This document shows positions 6,694 to 15,750 of a stretch of DNA of 27,215 nt, piece after piece. The stretch lies in NCBI GenBank assembly GCA_029932675.1, contig JAOZPP010000039.1, forward strand, positions 1 through 27,215, in the 5' to 3' direction. Origin of the DNA: a bacterium. Lineage in GTDB: Bacteria > SM23-81 > DAOVCL01. How positions within the stretch are numbered: the stretch's first letter is position 1; each line of letters opens with the position of its first letter. A model generated the notes under the pieces. The model did not search any database. It was not told where the DNA came from and saw only the letters and a program-made list of their open reading frames with translations. The translations under genes were made by a program, and so were the position numbers.

Positions 6694-6880
6694 GGGAGAA
6701 AATCGTGGCCTATGGAAAATTGTTGCTCATCTGGCCTTGGAAGGCTCAACCTTTTAAATAGATCAATTTGTCAATATGGCCGCAGTCCCCACAATAAGGG
6801 CAAGGGAGATATTGGGGAAGGGATTTTTGGGTTGACCTGAGAGGGAAAAGATATTACCATTGGGAGTTGGAGGTCAAAGT

Positions 6881-9394
6881 ATGAAGGCTGTGATTATGGC
6901 CGGAGGTTTGGGAACAAGGCTCCACCCGCTTACCGTGAATCTGCCCAAGCCTCTGGTTCCCATCGTAAACAAACCCCTGTTGGAACATTTGATCCTCTAT
7001 CTCAAAGGGCAGGGAATTACTGAATTGATCCTTCCCCTCTTTTTTGAGCCGGAGAAGATAAAGGGATGCTTGGGAAATGGGAGGAGGTTAGGGGTAAGGG
7101 TTAGCTATCTGGAGTTCCAGGAGGATTATGGCACTGCCGGATGTGTGAAATGTGCGGAGGATCTTTTAGAGGGCACATTCCTCGTAGTCAGCGGTGACCT
7201 CCTCACCGACTTTAACCTCAGGGAAGTAATCTCCTTCCATAAAAGGAGGGGATCTGGGTTCACCCTTGCCTTGACCAGGGTTGAGGACCCCCTTTCCTAT
7301 GGGGTGGTAACCACCAATAAGTTAGGTAGGGTTATCCAATACTTAGAAAAGCCCTCTTGGGGTGAGGTGTTCAGTGATATGATAAACTGTGGCATCTATG
7401 TTGTGGAACCAGAGGTTTTGGATAAGGTGCCCTCCCATCAATTTTTTGATTTCAGCAACGATCTCTTCCCCCTACTCCTTCAAGCCGGTTTCCCCCTCTA
7501 TGGCTTCGTATGCACCGGTTACTGGAGGGATGTGGGAAACCTTGATGATTTCAGGTTGGCAAATTGGGAACTCCTCGCGGGAAAAGCCCAATTGCCTATA
7601 GGGGGAAGGTCTATCCACCAAGGGGGAGCAGATATCTGGATGGCTGAAGGGGTAAGGGTTGAGGGGGGGGTTGAGTTTAGGGGAAAGGTGGTGTTGGGGG
7701 AACAAAGCCAACTTGGGAGGGGGGTCAGGATTACCTCTTCGATTATCGGGCCTATGTGCCAAATAGAGGATGGGGTAGAGATAGAGAAATCTGTTCTTCT
7801 CCCCCAGGCAAAGGTGAGGAGAGGGGCAGAGCTGAGGGGAACGATCTTGGGCTTCCGAGCAGAGGTGAAGGCAAGGGCTATCCTCTCCCACTTCTCTGTA
7901 GTAGGCGACGGCTGCGTCATTGGCCAAGGGGCCCAGATAAGGGAGAATGTAAGGATATGGCCCGCGAAAAAGGTGGAGGCTGGTTCCACCCTTTCTTCAA
8001 CCTTGGTCTGGGGCCAGGGGTGGAACAGGGAGCTATTCACCGAGGCCAAGGTGAGTGGAATTGCCAACTCAGAGCTCACCCCGGAATTCTCTTCAAAGTT
8101 GGGTGCAGCAACCGGGGCATTCTGGGGCAATGGCCGCCGTGTGGCCATTTCTCATGATCCAGGCAATTCTTCCCAGATGATTAGTAGGGCTCTAACCAGC
8201 GGGCTCCTCTCCTCAGGGGTGATAGTGGAGGAGTTGGGAATCGTACCACTTCCCTTGCTGCGGTTCGAACTGAGGTGGGGAGGGGAAAGCGCTGGGGTAC
8301 ACATCCGCCAATCTCCTTATGAGGAAAAGATGGCGGACATCATCTTCTTTGAAGAGGGGGGGAAGGACCTCTCCGTGCGGCGGACAAAGTCCATCGAGCG
8401 ACTCTTCTATAGGGAGGACTTCCCGCGCCCATCCTTTGAAGGGATTGGAAGGTTAGAACATTCCAACCGGGTGCAGGAATTATATAGGGAGAAGTTTCTT
8501 CAGGCCATCGATCCTTCCCCCTTGGCCTCTAATAAGCCTAAGGTAGTGATAGACTACTCCCATGGATCCGCGGCCGCCATCTTCCCTCCGATCTTAGGGA
8601 CCTTGGGATGTGAGGTTGTCTCCCTCAACGCTGACCTGGATCCTCAAAGGCTTACCCGGAGCCGAGAGAGCTTCGATAAGTCCCTAAAGCAGCTTTCCTC
8701 AATTGTGACTTCTCTAAAGGCTGAGGCTGGATTCCTTTTGGATGTCGTGGCCGAGAAGCTCTATATCGTTGACTCCTCAGGTCAACTTCTGAGCAACGAT
8801 ATGGCCCTCCTCCTGGTAACCTCGCTTTTCCTGGAGGTTGATAAACCAAGGAGAATTGCTGTGCCCATTACCGCTTCCCAAGAGGTGGAAAGGATGGCTG
8901 AGGAGAGGGGGGTGGAGGTGATCAGGACAAGGGATGATCACCGGGCGATGATGGAGGCCGCTGAGTTGGAAGGGGTAGGATTTGTTGGGGGGACGAGGGG
9001 GGGGTTCATCTATCCCGATTTTCAGGTGGGATGTGATGCTATGTTTGCTACAGCTAAGCTATTGGAACTTTTAGCCAAATCAGGGAAAACGGTGAGGGAA
9101 TCGGTGGGAAGGATAAGGGAGTCGAAGTTGATAAAGAGGGAGGTCTTCTGCCCCCGGGAGAGGAAGGGAAAGGTGATGCGTGGCCTAATGAGGGAGACAG
9201 AGGAGATCTCCAGGGAGCTTATTGATGGGATAAGGCTGCACTACCCAGGGGGATGGGTTCTTTTGCTGCCCGATTCCCGCCGCCCCTATTTTTGGGTATT
9301 AGCTGAGTTTGATGATCCCCAAAGAGGAGAGAGGTTGGCTGCAGATTATATGGAGAGGATTAAGAGCCTCCAGGAGAAAGGGGGTGAGGATTGA
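6881..9394 (+). CDS. Nucleotidyltransferase / left-handed beta helix / phosphomannomutase-like fusion
   Basis: This 837-residue protein joins three parts. Residues 1-230 are a sugar-1-phosphate nucleotidyltransferase (MAGGLGTRLHPLT, PKPLVPIVNKPLLEH, VVSGDLLTD, GYWRDVGN), most likely making GDP-mannose or a similar NDP-sugar. About 245-375 is a hexapeptide-repeat beta helix. About 385-837 follows the alpha-D-phosphohexomutase layout, ending in LPDSRRPYFWVLAEFDD. In the mutase part the usual phospho-serine motif T-A-S-H-N-P reads HIRQSP (S478 the only serine), and the metal loop D-x-D-G-D-R reads LDVVAEKLYIVD (D621), so mutase activity is doubtful. The start is ATG 6881 with GGAGGT nearby, rather than TTG 6860. 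Its TGA overlaps the ugd TTG, placing it in a nucleotide-sugar operon. Confidence 0.88.
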   Translation: MKAVIMAGGLGTRLHPLTVNLPKPLVPIVNKPLLEHLILYLKGQGITELILPLFFEPEKIKGCLGNGRRLGVRVSYLEFQEDYGTAGCVKCAEDLLEGTFLVVSGDLLTDFNLREVISFHKRRGSGFTLALTRVEDPLSYGVVTTNKLGRVIQYLEKPSWGEVFSDMINCGIYVVEPEVLDKVPSHQFFDFSNDLFPLLLQAGFPLYGFVCTGYWRDVGNLDDFRLANWELLAGKAQLPIGGRSIHQGGADIWMAEGVRVEGGVEFRGKVVLGEQSQLGRGVRITSSIIGPMCQIEDGVEIEKSVLLPQAKVRRGAELRGTILGFRAEVKARAILSHFSVVGDGCVIGQGAQIRENVRIWPAKKVEAGSTLSSTLVWGQGWNRELFTEAKVSGIANSELTPEFSSKLGAATGAFWGNGRRVAISHDPGNSSQMISRALTSGLLSSGVIVEELGIVPLPLLRFELRWGGESAGVHIRQSPYEEKMADIIFFEEGGKDLSVRRTKSIERLFYREDFPRPSFEGIGRLEHSNRVQELYREKFLQAIDPSPLASNKPKVVIDYSHGSAAAIFPPILGTLGCEVVSLNADLDPQRLTRSRESFDKSLKQLSSIVTSLKAEAGFLLDVVAEKLYIVDSSGQLLSNDMALLLVTSLFLEVDKPRRIAVPITASQEVERMAEERGVEVIRTRDDHRAMMEAAELEGVGFVGGTRGGFIYPDFQVGCDAMFATAKLLELLAKSGKTVRESVGRIRESKLIKREVFCPRERKGKVMRGLMRETEEISRELIDGIRLHYPGGWVLLLPDSRRPYFWVLAEFDDPQRGERLAADYMERIKSLQEKGGED

Positions 9395-10698
9395 GGAGGA
9401 TAACAGTCATTGGGACAGGATATGTCGGCTTAGTCACTGGAACCTGTCTGGCCGATTTCGGGAATAGGGTTCTCTGTATAGACAACGACCGCCAGAAGAT
9501 CGAGCATCTGAAAAGGGGTGCTATTCCCTTCTTCGAGCCAGGGCTGGAGGAGATGGTAAGGATAAATGCCTCCAAGGGGAGGCTGGATTTCTCCCTTGAT
9601 CTTGCCTACGGGGTGAGGGAGTCAGAGGTGATTTACCTTGCCGTAGGGACCCCTCCCCGTCCAGATGGAGGGGTTGACTTGAGTAGCTTCCTCGGTGTAG
9701 TGGAGGAGGTTTCCCCTTTGATTAATGGGTATAAGGTTATTGTGGACAAGAGCACGGTTCCTGTGGGGACAGCTCGCCGGGTAAAGGGGATCCTGGAGAA
9801 GGGGGTGAGGGAGGGGATAGAGTTTGATGTGGTCTCCAACCCAGAGTTCTTGAGGGAGGGATCGGCGATTGGAGACTTTATGCGGCCCAATCGGGTGATC
9901 ATTGGGGCGGAAAGCGAAAGGGCTATGGAGATAATGGCGGAGATTTATAGGCCCCTATATCTCCTGGAAACGCCGATAATCAAAACCAACTGGGAGACAG
10001 CCGAGCTGATAAAGTATGCCTCCAATGCCTTCTTGGCTACTAAGATCTCCTTTATAAATGAGATGGCTAACCTCTGTGAGAGGGTAGGGGCAGATGTGCA
10101 GGTTTTGGCCAAGGGTATGGGGTTGGATGGGAGGATAGGGACAAAATTTCTCCACGCTGGACCTGGGTTTGGTGGTTCCTGTTTTCCCAAGGATACCATG
10201 GCCTTGGCCTCAATTGCCAAGGAGGTAGGTATGGAGGCGCGGATCGTTCAGGCGACAATCGAGGTCAATCTCGCACAGCGGAGAGGGATGGTGCAGAGGG
10301 TGAGGGAAGCCTTGGGGGAGGTCGAGGGGAGGAGGATCGCCATCCTCGGCCTGGCCTTCAAACCAAACACTGACGATGTGAGGGAGTCTCCTTCTTTATA
10401 CCTAATTGAGGAGCTTATAAAGTTGGGAGCAAGAGTAACCGCTTATGATCCCATGGCGATGAAAAACGCCCGTAATAGCCTCAATGATGAGGTAGTATTT
10501 GCCCCGGATCCCTACTCAGCCTGCCGAGGGGCTGACCTTGCCGTGATTATGACCGAATGGAATGAACTTAGAGAACTTGATATGGAGAGGTTAAAGGACC
10601 TTTTGCGCACGCCCGTTCTTCTCGATGCCAGGAACATCTATGAGCCTATGGCGATGAGGAGGTTAGGGTTTACTTATTATTCCATAGGAAGGGGGTGA
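9391..10698 (+). CDS. ugd: UDP-glucose 6-dehydrogenase
   Basis: This enzyme oxidises UDP-glucose to UDP-glucuronate with two NAD+, supplying acidic sugars for surface polysaccharide. The 435 residues show the NAD-binding [12 protein letters not shown] at the N-terminus, [38 protein letters not shown], the central helix with [17 protein letters not shown], and the catalytic cysteine C264 in [10 protein letters not shown]; the C-terminal domain has [18 protein letters not shown] related UDP-N-acetyl-mannosamine dehydrogenase is less likely given these motifs. The start is TTG 9391, overlapping the upstream TGA. deoC begins one base after its stop. Confidence 0.95.
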   Translation: MRRITVIGTGYVGLVTGTCLADFGNRVLCIDNDRQKIEHLKRGAIPFFEPGLEEMVRINASKGRLDFSLDLAYGVRESEVIYLAVGTPPRPDGGVDLSSFLGVVEEVSPLINGYKVIVDKSTVPVGTARRVKGILEKGVREGIEFDVVSNPEFLREGSAIGDFMRPNRVIIGAESERAMEIMAEIYRPLYLLETPIIKTNWETAELIKYASNAFLATKISFINEMANLCERVGADVQVLAKGMGLDGRIGTKFLHAGPGFGGSCFPKDTMALASIAKEVGMEARIVQATIEVNLAQRRGMVQRVREALGEVEGRRIAILGLAFKPNTDDVRESPSLYLIEELIKLGARVTAYDPMAMKNARNSLNDEVVFAPDPYSACRGADLAVIMTEWNELRELDMERLKDLLRTPVLLDARNIYEPMAMRRLGFTYYSIGRG

Positions 10699-10699
10699 G

Positions 10700-11467
10700 A
10701 TGGAAGAGGCGCAGATCAAGGGGATTAAAGATGAGGTTGCGCGACTCCTTCAGTCAGCGGGGCTCGAACCCGTCAATCGAGCAAAACCCAAGCTTACCCC
10801 CCTTACTGTAGGTACCAGATCGGAGATGGCCAGGCTGATAGACCATACCCTGCTTAAGCCCCAGGCTACCAAGGAGGCCGTGGAAAAGCTCTGTGAGGAG
10901 GCGAGGAGATTTGGTTTTGCTACAGTCTGTGTGAACCCCTGTTATATTTCCCAATGCGTTAGTAGTTTACGGGATACGGGGATAAAGGTTTGTTCAGTGG
11001 TTGGCTTCCCCTTGGGAGCAAACCTTTCCCAGGTTAAGGCCTGGGAGGCGAGGAGGGTAGTTGAGGAAGGGGCAGGGGAGGTGGACATGGTGATGAATGT
11101 GGGAGCGCTAAAATCCGGCGATCTCATCGGTCTTGCTCGGGATATGGAGGCTGTGCGCAAGGCCGTAGGACCAGAAGCCCTGCTGAAGGTGATCATTGAG
11201 GCTGCCCTTCTCACCGATGAGGAGAAGGTGGAAGCCTGTGTGGTTGCTCAGTGGGTGGGAGCTGACTTCGTGAAGACATCCACTGGCTTTGGCCCTGGTG
11301 GTGCTACAGTCTTCGATGTGGCCTTGATGAGGAAGACCGTTGGTTGGGGGATGGGGGTGAAAGCGGCAGGAGGGATAAGGGATTTCCAGACAGCCGTTCA
11401 AATGGTGGAGGCTGGTGCTAACCGCATCGGGACAAGCTCAGGCGTTAAAATCGTTGGAGGGGAATGA
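10700..11467 (+). CDS. deoC: Deoxyribose-phosphate aldolase
   Basis: DeoC splits 2-deoxyribose-5-phosphate into glyceraldehyde-3-phosphate and acetaldehyde in deoxynucleoside breakdown. The (beta/alpha)8 core starts at about residue 45 with [14 protein letters not shown] and includes [29 protein letters not shown], the Schiff-base lysine K192 in DFVKTSTGF, and VKAAGGIRD with the second active-site lysine. The first 44 residues are an extension not needed for the barrel; similar N-terminal extensions occur in some bacterial DeoC. ATG 10700 follows GGGGGTGAG closely after the ugd stop. Its last codons overlap the ATG of a decayed methyltransferase gene. Confidence 0.95.
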   Translation: MEEAQIKGIKDEVARLLQSAGLEPVNRAKPKLTPLTVGTRSEMARLIDHTLLKPQATKEAVEKLCEEARRFGFATVCVNPCYISQCVSSLRDTGIKVCSVVGFPLGANLSQVKAWEARRVVEEGAGEVDMVMNVGALKSGDLIGLARDMEAVRKAVGPEALLKVIIEAALLTDEEKVEACVVAQWVGADFVKTSTGFGPGGATVFDVALMRKTVGWGMGVKAAGGIRDFQTAVQMVEAGANRIGTSSGVKIVGGE

Positions 11468-11835
11468 GGGAGAAAGCATGGACACCGGATGAGGTTTATG
11501 AGGGTTCAGGGCTACTCTGGGGTGAAACCCGACAGGGTGCTGACCGATTATGCAGGGTTTGTCCCTGCAGGTAAGGTCCTCGATCTTGCGGTTTTCTCAA
11601 CGGAGGATCCCGGATATGAAAGGTCAAAGGGGAGTCTTAAGCCAGGGGGCAAGGATACCTTTTATTCCCCTTGCCAGGAGATCCCCATCCATTACTTCAC
11701 CAAGGGGGGGAGATTCAGTCCCTATTACCCAAATTCAAGATCATCTCCTTTACCGAAGGCTTTAAGCTGGATATAAACCATGGCCAACCCCATTACCAAG
11801 GATTTATAGTCTGTTTGGGGCGGAGGCTGGCTTAA
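11464..11835 (+). pseudogene. Remnant of a TehB-type SAM-dependent methyltransferase
   Basis: Three pieces of one protein family can be read across two frames. From ATG 11464 (overlapping the deoC stop) frame 1 gives [20 protein letters not shown]; near the GGGG at 11518-11522 it shifts to frame 2, giving GVKPDRVLTDYAGFVPAGKV and LDLAV. Instead of the glycine-rich SAM loop that should follow, the sequence jumps to a C-terminal-like FSTEDPGYE and IPIHYFT. A run of seven G (11704-11710) then shifts back to frame 1 for EIQSLLPKFKIISFTEGFKL, DINHGQPHYQGFIVCLG and TAA 11833-11835. At about 120 codons versus roughly 190-200 for intact relatives, the SAM-binding core is lost. I recognise the family from the order of motifs; the exact substrate is unknown. 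Confidence 0.75.
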
Positions 11836-11866
11836 ATATTTGAATTCCGCTTTATAGGGAGAAGAC

Positions 11867-13273
11867 ATGGAGATAAAGCTCAGTTTTTTGGGCGCGGCCC
11901 AGAACGTTACCGGCTCCAAATATCTTTTGGAGACTGATGGTTGCAAGCTTTTGGTGGATTGTGGGCTCTATCAGGAGAGGCATTTAAAGGGAAGAAATTG
12001 GGAGCCCTTTCCCATTGATCCCGGAACGATAGATGCAGTCCTTTTGACCCATGCACACCTCGACCACTGCGGTTATCTACCAAAGCTAGTCAGGGAGGGA
12101 TTTGCGGGGAAGATCTACTCTACTCCGGCCACAAAGGAGATATCTCAGATCGTGCTCTTGGATTCAGCCCATCTCCAAGAGGAAGATGCTGAATTCAAGC
12201 GGAGGAGGCATGAAAGGGAGGGCAGAAGGGGGAAATACCCTGAGGTTCCCCTCTATACAACCGATGAGACGAGGGACTCCTTTCCCCTTTTCTCCCCAGT
12301 GGGATATGAGGAACCCCTTCAGATAGCCAATGGGGTCGAAGCGACCTTCTATGATGCTGGTCACATCCTTGGTTCCTCTATGATAAAGGTCAAGGTGAAA
12401 CGGAATGGGATGGAAAGGTCCATCCTATTCTCCGGAGATGTGGGGAGGTGGAACAAGCCCATCCTGCGCGATCCTACCCTATTTGATCAAGCGGACTATG
12501 TAGTGGTAGAGTCCACTTACGGCGATCGGATCCATAAAGATCAGGAGGACATAGATGTGACGCTCTCCGAGGTGATAAATTCTGCCGAGAAGGCTGGGGG
12601 AAACATAGTTATACCCAGCTTTGCCGTGGAGCGATCACAGGAAATACTTTATCATCTCAACAGCCTATTGTTGGATGATCGTATTCCTCATCTGATGGTC
12701 TTCTTAGACAGTCCAATGGCCATAGGGGTAACTGAGGTCTTTGAGCACCATCCCGAACTCTTTGATGAGGAGATGATGAACCTGATCCGCAAGAGGGAAT
12801 CACCATTTGATCTTCCCGGACTGAAGGTAACCAGAACTGCGGAGGAGTCTAAGGCCATAAATCACATAAAGGGGACAGTGATCATCATCGCCGGTTCAGG
12901 GATGTGCACCGGCGGCCGGGTAAAGCACCATCTAGTCAATGAGATCTCCCGGCGGGAAAGCGTTATACTCTTCGTGGGCTATCAGGCAAGCGGAACCCTG
13001 GGTAGGGAGATCGTTGAAGGGACCAAAGTGGTGAGGATATTGGGAGAGATGTATAGGGTGCGGGCGAGGGTGGTTCAAATCCACGGCTTCTCAGCCCATG
13101 CGGATAGGGATGAGCTCCTTAAGTGGTTGTCCAGTCTCCAAAAGCCGCCCAAGCACCTTTTTGTCACCCATGGGGAGGCTGATGCCGCCCACCATTTCGC
13201 GGATTTCCTGAAGGAGAGGCGGGGATGGCCGGTTTCCGTGCCCAGCTATAGGGATGAGGTTATCTTGGATTAG
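11867..13273 (+). CDS. Beta-CASP metallo-beta-lactamase RNA nuclease (COG1236-type)
   Basis: The 468-residue protein belongs to the CPSF73/Ysh1-like RNA-processing nucleases that use two zinc ions. Metal motifs appear in order: LTHAHLDHCGYLPKL (motif 2), DAGHILGSSM (motif 3) and FSGDVGRW (motif 4), then ESTYGDR. The beta-CASP cap follows with PSFAVERSQEILY and DSPMAIGVTEVFE, then AGSGMCTGGRV, HGFSAHADRDELL and the late VTHGEADAA. No KH domains are present, so it is the short bacterial type. It probably acts in cytoplasmic RNA maturation or decay. ATG 11867 has AGGGAGA at good distance; the 31-bp gap after the pseudogene allows readthrough from the ugd-deoC operon. Confidence 0.93.
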   Translation: MEIKLSFLGAAQNVTGSKYLLETDGCKLLVDCGLYQERHLKGRNWEPFPIDPGTIDAVLLTHAHLDHCGYLPKLVREGFAGKIYSTPATKEISQIVLLDSAHLQEEDAEFKRRRHEREGRRGKYPEVPLYTTDETRDSFPLFSPVGYEEPLQIANGVEATFYDAGHILGSSMIKVKVKRNGMERSILFSGDVGRWNKPILRDPTLFDQADYVVVESTYGDRIHKDQEDIDVTLSEVINSAEKAGGNIVIPSFAVERSQEILYHLNSLLLDDRIPHLMVFLDSPMAIGVTEVFEHHPELFDEEMMNLIRKRESPFDLPGLKVTRTAEESKAINHIKGTVIIIAGSGMCTGGRVKHHLVNEISRRESVILFVGYQASGTLGREIVEGTKVVRILGEMYRVRARVVQIHGFSAHADRDELLKWLSSLQKPPKHLFVTHGEADAAHHFADFLKERRGWPVSVPSYRDEVILD

Positions 13274-13348
13274 CCATAAGTACCAGGAATTAACTCCAAC
13301 CAGGGACTTTTTGGGTAACAAAAGTATTTTTCTTTACCAATTAGCAAA

Positions 13349-13374
13349 GCAGGTTTTGACCCCAGGGAACCTGC
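13349..13374 (-). terminator. Hairpin downstream of the DUF1573 gene
   Basis: A perfect 7-bp stem (13349-13355 with 13368-13374) and a 12-nt loop lie 12 bp past the DUF1573 stop. On the minus strand it is followed by TTTGCTAATT, a weak U-tract. It lies between convergent genes; termination is plausible but not strong. Confidence 0.4.
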
Positions 13375-13385
13375 GGTTTGAGACC

Positions 13386-14432
13386 TCAGTGGATAAACCC
13401 CTCAAGGGTTACATCGAGAACCGGCCATTTTTTATCGTTTGTGTAAAGGTGGAGTTTTTCCTTGAATGATCCTACCGGGGCATCGGGCTTGACCTGCACT
13501 TCGATCTGGTATTCCTGATGCAATTTCTCCTTTTTGAGGAGGGACACCTTAGTGGTCACCCATCCCAGTTCGTCCTCTGCCCTTAATATCTTAAACTCTT
13601 GTCTCTTCCCTACGTTTACCGTAAGCTTAAGGGTTCTCTTGTGGCCGCGGTGGCAACCGAAGACCAGTTCCTGGGGAGATGTCCAAACACCTCCTCTAAC
13701 AGTTCCAATTATGGGGATGGAGATCACCGCCTGTTTCTTGCTGTTGGTATATATCTTTAGGCTCTCCGATAGTTTCCCCTCCGGAGCCTGGGGGGAGAGG
13801 AGAAGGGTTATTCCCACCCCAGGTTTGCCCTCAATGGCCTTTTCCTCCTGGTGGGCAGTTAGATAAGGAGATGATAACTCTACCCTTTTCACCTCCAGCC
13901 TCTTCAGCTTCATCGGAAAAAGGTCGATTACCTTTTGGTGTGGTTCTCCCAGCATAACCTGGCCGAAGTTGACTCGTCGGGGGTTTACCCCAATATCTAC
14001 TAAGACCATCCCAGCAATCTGGAGGGCTATCGTCGGTTGATCGGGATCGTTGGACTGGACATAGATGGCCTTACGCACCCAGCCCATATAGTTCTTGGAG
14101 TCGAAGACGGCCTTTATCTCCCCGGACTCTCCTGGTTTGAGTTCTCTCTTAGCGGCCACAGTGGCGATACAACCGCAGGTGCTCCCCACTTTGATTATCT
14201 TCAGCAGGGAATCCCCTCTGTTTTTGAATTTGAAACTATGGACGACCTTTTCCCCCTCGTCTACCTCTCCAAAGTCGAAGGCCCTTTCCTTGAAGTAGAT
14301 ATCAGGTCCATGAGAGAACTTAACGGTTGTAGTGCCCTGATTGGGGAGACGCTTGTGGGTGAAATGGTTGACCAAGAGGAATATAAGGACGAGGGAAATG
14401 CCAGCGTAGAGGAGATAAAGCCACTTTTTCAT
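13386..14432 (-). CDS. DUF1573 protein, membrane-anchored and periplasmic
   Basis: The 348-residue protein starts with one hydrophobic helix (about residues 4-22) that may be an uncleaved anchor or a signal sequence. It then has an immunoglobulin-like DUF1573 domain: FDFGEVDEGEKVVHSFKFKN, the GSTCGCI cysteine pair near residues 84-90, LKPGESGEI and VQSNDPDQP. A second, more divergent repeat starts near NPRRVNFGQVMLGEP and a third near SPQELVFGCHRG. These domains are usually exported and act in adhesion or protein binding; no enzyme motif is seen. The ATG lies one base after the stop of the radical SAM gene, so it is the third member of the queF operon. Confidence 0.85.
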   Translation of the reverse strand: MKKWLYLLYAGISLVLIFLLVNHFTHKRLPNQGTTTVKFSHGPDIYFKERAFDFGEVDEGEKVVHSFKFKNRGDSLLKIIKVGSTCGCIATVAAKRELKPGESGEIKAVFDSKNYMGWVRKAIYVQSNDPDQPTIALQIAGMVLVDIGVNPRRVNFGQVMLGEPHQKVIDLFPMKLKRLEVKRVELSSPYLTAHQEEKAIEGKPGVGITLLLSPQAPEGKLSESLKIYTNSKKQAVISIPIIGTVRGGVWTSPQELVFGCHRGHKRTLKLTVNVGKRQEFKILRAEDELGWVTTKVSLLKKEKLHQEYQIEVQVKPDAPVGSFKEKLHLYTNDKKWPVLDVTLEGFIH

Positions 14433-14433
14433 C

Positions 14434-15750
14434 CTAATAGGCCTTTCCCAAGTTCCTTAAGTAACCCAGGAACCTTCCATTTAGCCTCCTCCACCTGTTG
14501 AGGAGGTAGCGGGCAGCGATGAAGGTCTTTATATTATGGCCAAGGGAATAGAACCTTTTCCAAGCCCAGAGATAGAGCCGCTGGAGCTCCAAGGGTTTCA
14601 TCTTCTTTGGTTTGAAGACCACATGGGTGCCGTCGTATAAGGACCAATCCTTGGTGAAGATCCTCCCTTCTGATTCCAGGATATCATAAAGCCTGGTTCC
14701 GGGAATGGGGAAGAGGATGGAGAATTGGGCGGTATCTAAATTGAACTTGTGACAGAAGTCAACGGTCTGCTGAACCGTTTGCGGGTCATCCTCGTCTGAG
14801 CCCAAGACGAACATACCGTGCACCCTCATATTGTTGGCCTTCACCTTTTTGATGCTCGTTTGTATATCATCCAGGGTTTGCCTCTTGTTGTAACTGAGAA
14901 GCGTTTCCGGGCTTACCGATTCCAACCCTAAGAAGAGGCACAGGCAACCAGCTTGGGACATAAGCTTAAGGAGTTCATTGTCTTTGGCCACGTCCACCCT
15001 CGTCTCCGCCGACCAGGTGAACCTATAACCCTTCCTCAACAGGCTCTCCAACATAACCTTTGTCCCCTCCTGATTGGCAGCGAAGTTGTCATCGTAGAAG
15101 AAGAACTTGTGATAGCCAGAGCGGATGCGATAGCCGATCTCGTCTACTATTGCCTCCGGACTACGAAAGCGGTACTTCCGACCGAACATCTTGGTCACCG
15201 AACAGAAGGTACAATCGTAGGGACATCCCCTGGATGTAGAAATCGGCACATAACGAAGCTTTGAATCGACCTTTTCCAAAAGGGAGAGATCCGGGACCGG
15301 AAGGGCGTCCAAATCGTCAATCGGTGCTCCTTTTACAATTCTGTCGCTTACATTGCCCTCCACCACATCAACTATTTGGCCCTCCGCTTCGCCGGTGATC
15401 ACGGTATCCACATATTCTAAGGCCTCCTCTGGCCTAAAGGTAGCATGGGGTCCACCCATCAGGAGCTTTACATCTGGTCTCTGCTTCCGGATAGCCCTGG
15501 CTATCTGGTAGCCTCGGTTCACTGTTGAGGTCATAGAGGAGATGCCAACGACATCTGCGTCTAAGATGGCTGGATGGAGTCTATCCTTCCTTTCATCATA
15601 GGCGGGGGTGTAGTTCTCGGTGATGACCTTTACCTCATGCCCCCTTCTTTTCAAGATGGTCCCCAAGTAGATGGGCCCTAAGAGGGGGAGCTTGAAGTAG
15701 CCATAGGCATTGAAGATGCCCCTGGGCTCGATAAAGACAACCTTACTCAT
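14434..15750 (-). CDS. B12-binding-domain radical SAM protein
   Basis: The 438-residue protein has an N-terminal cobalamin-binding-like Rossmann domain (PLLGPIYLGTILKRRGHEV, VGISSMTSTVNRGYQIA, LMGGPHATFRPEEAL) and a radical SAM barrel with the cluster motif CPYDCTFC (C176, C180, C183), followed by FFFYDDNFAAN, GLESVSPETL and GMFVLGSDED. The DxHxxG cobalamin ligand is not obvious, as is common in this class. Members include methyltransferases and ring-forming enzymes such as BchE and the hopanoid enzymes HpnJ and HpnR, so the reaction cannot be assigned. It overlaps queF by 8 bp and is followed at once by the DUF1573 gene. Confidence 0.9.
   Translation of the reverse strand: MSKVVFIEPRGIFNAYGYFKLPLLGPIYLGTILKRRGHEVKVITENYTPAYDERKDRLHPAILDADVVGISSMTSTVNRGYQIARAIRKQRPDVKLLMGGPHATFRPEEALEYVDTVITGEAEGQIVDVVEGNVSDRIVKGAPIDDLDALPVPDLSLLEKVDSKLRYVPISTSRGCPYDCTFCSVTKMFGRKYRFRSPEAIVDEIGYRIRSGYHKFFFYDDNFAANQEGTKVMLESLLRKGYRFTWSAETRVDVAKDNELLKLMSQAGCLCLFLGLESVSPETLLSYNKRQTLDDIQTSIKKVKANNMRVHGMFVLGSDEDDPQTVQQTVDFCHKFNLDTAQFSILFPIPGTRLYDILESEGRIFTKDWSLYDGTHVVFKPKKMKPLELQRLYLWAWKRFYSLGHNIKTFIAARYLLNRWRRLNGRFLGYLRNLGKAY

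Noticed and set aside
6649-6840. Plus-strand 63-codon open frame between ccdA and the fusion gene
   Set aside because: It lies over the ccdA promoter, has no ribosome site and resembles no family.
7519-8148. 209-codon minus-strand open frame
   Set aside because: It lies fully inside the fusion gene opposite its beta-helix repeats and has proline/serine-rich antisense composition.
10755-10780. tRNA T-arm-like string (GGGCTCGAACCCG) near the start of deoC
   Set aside because: No acceptor, D or anticodon arms can be folded around it, and it lies in coding sequence.
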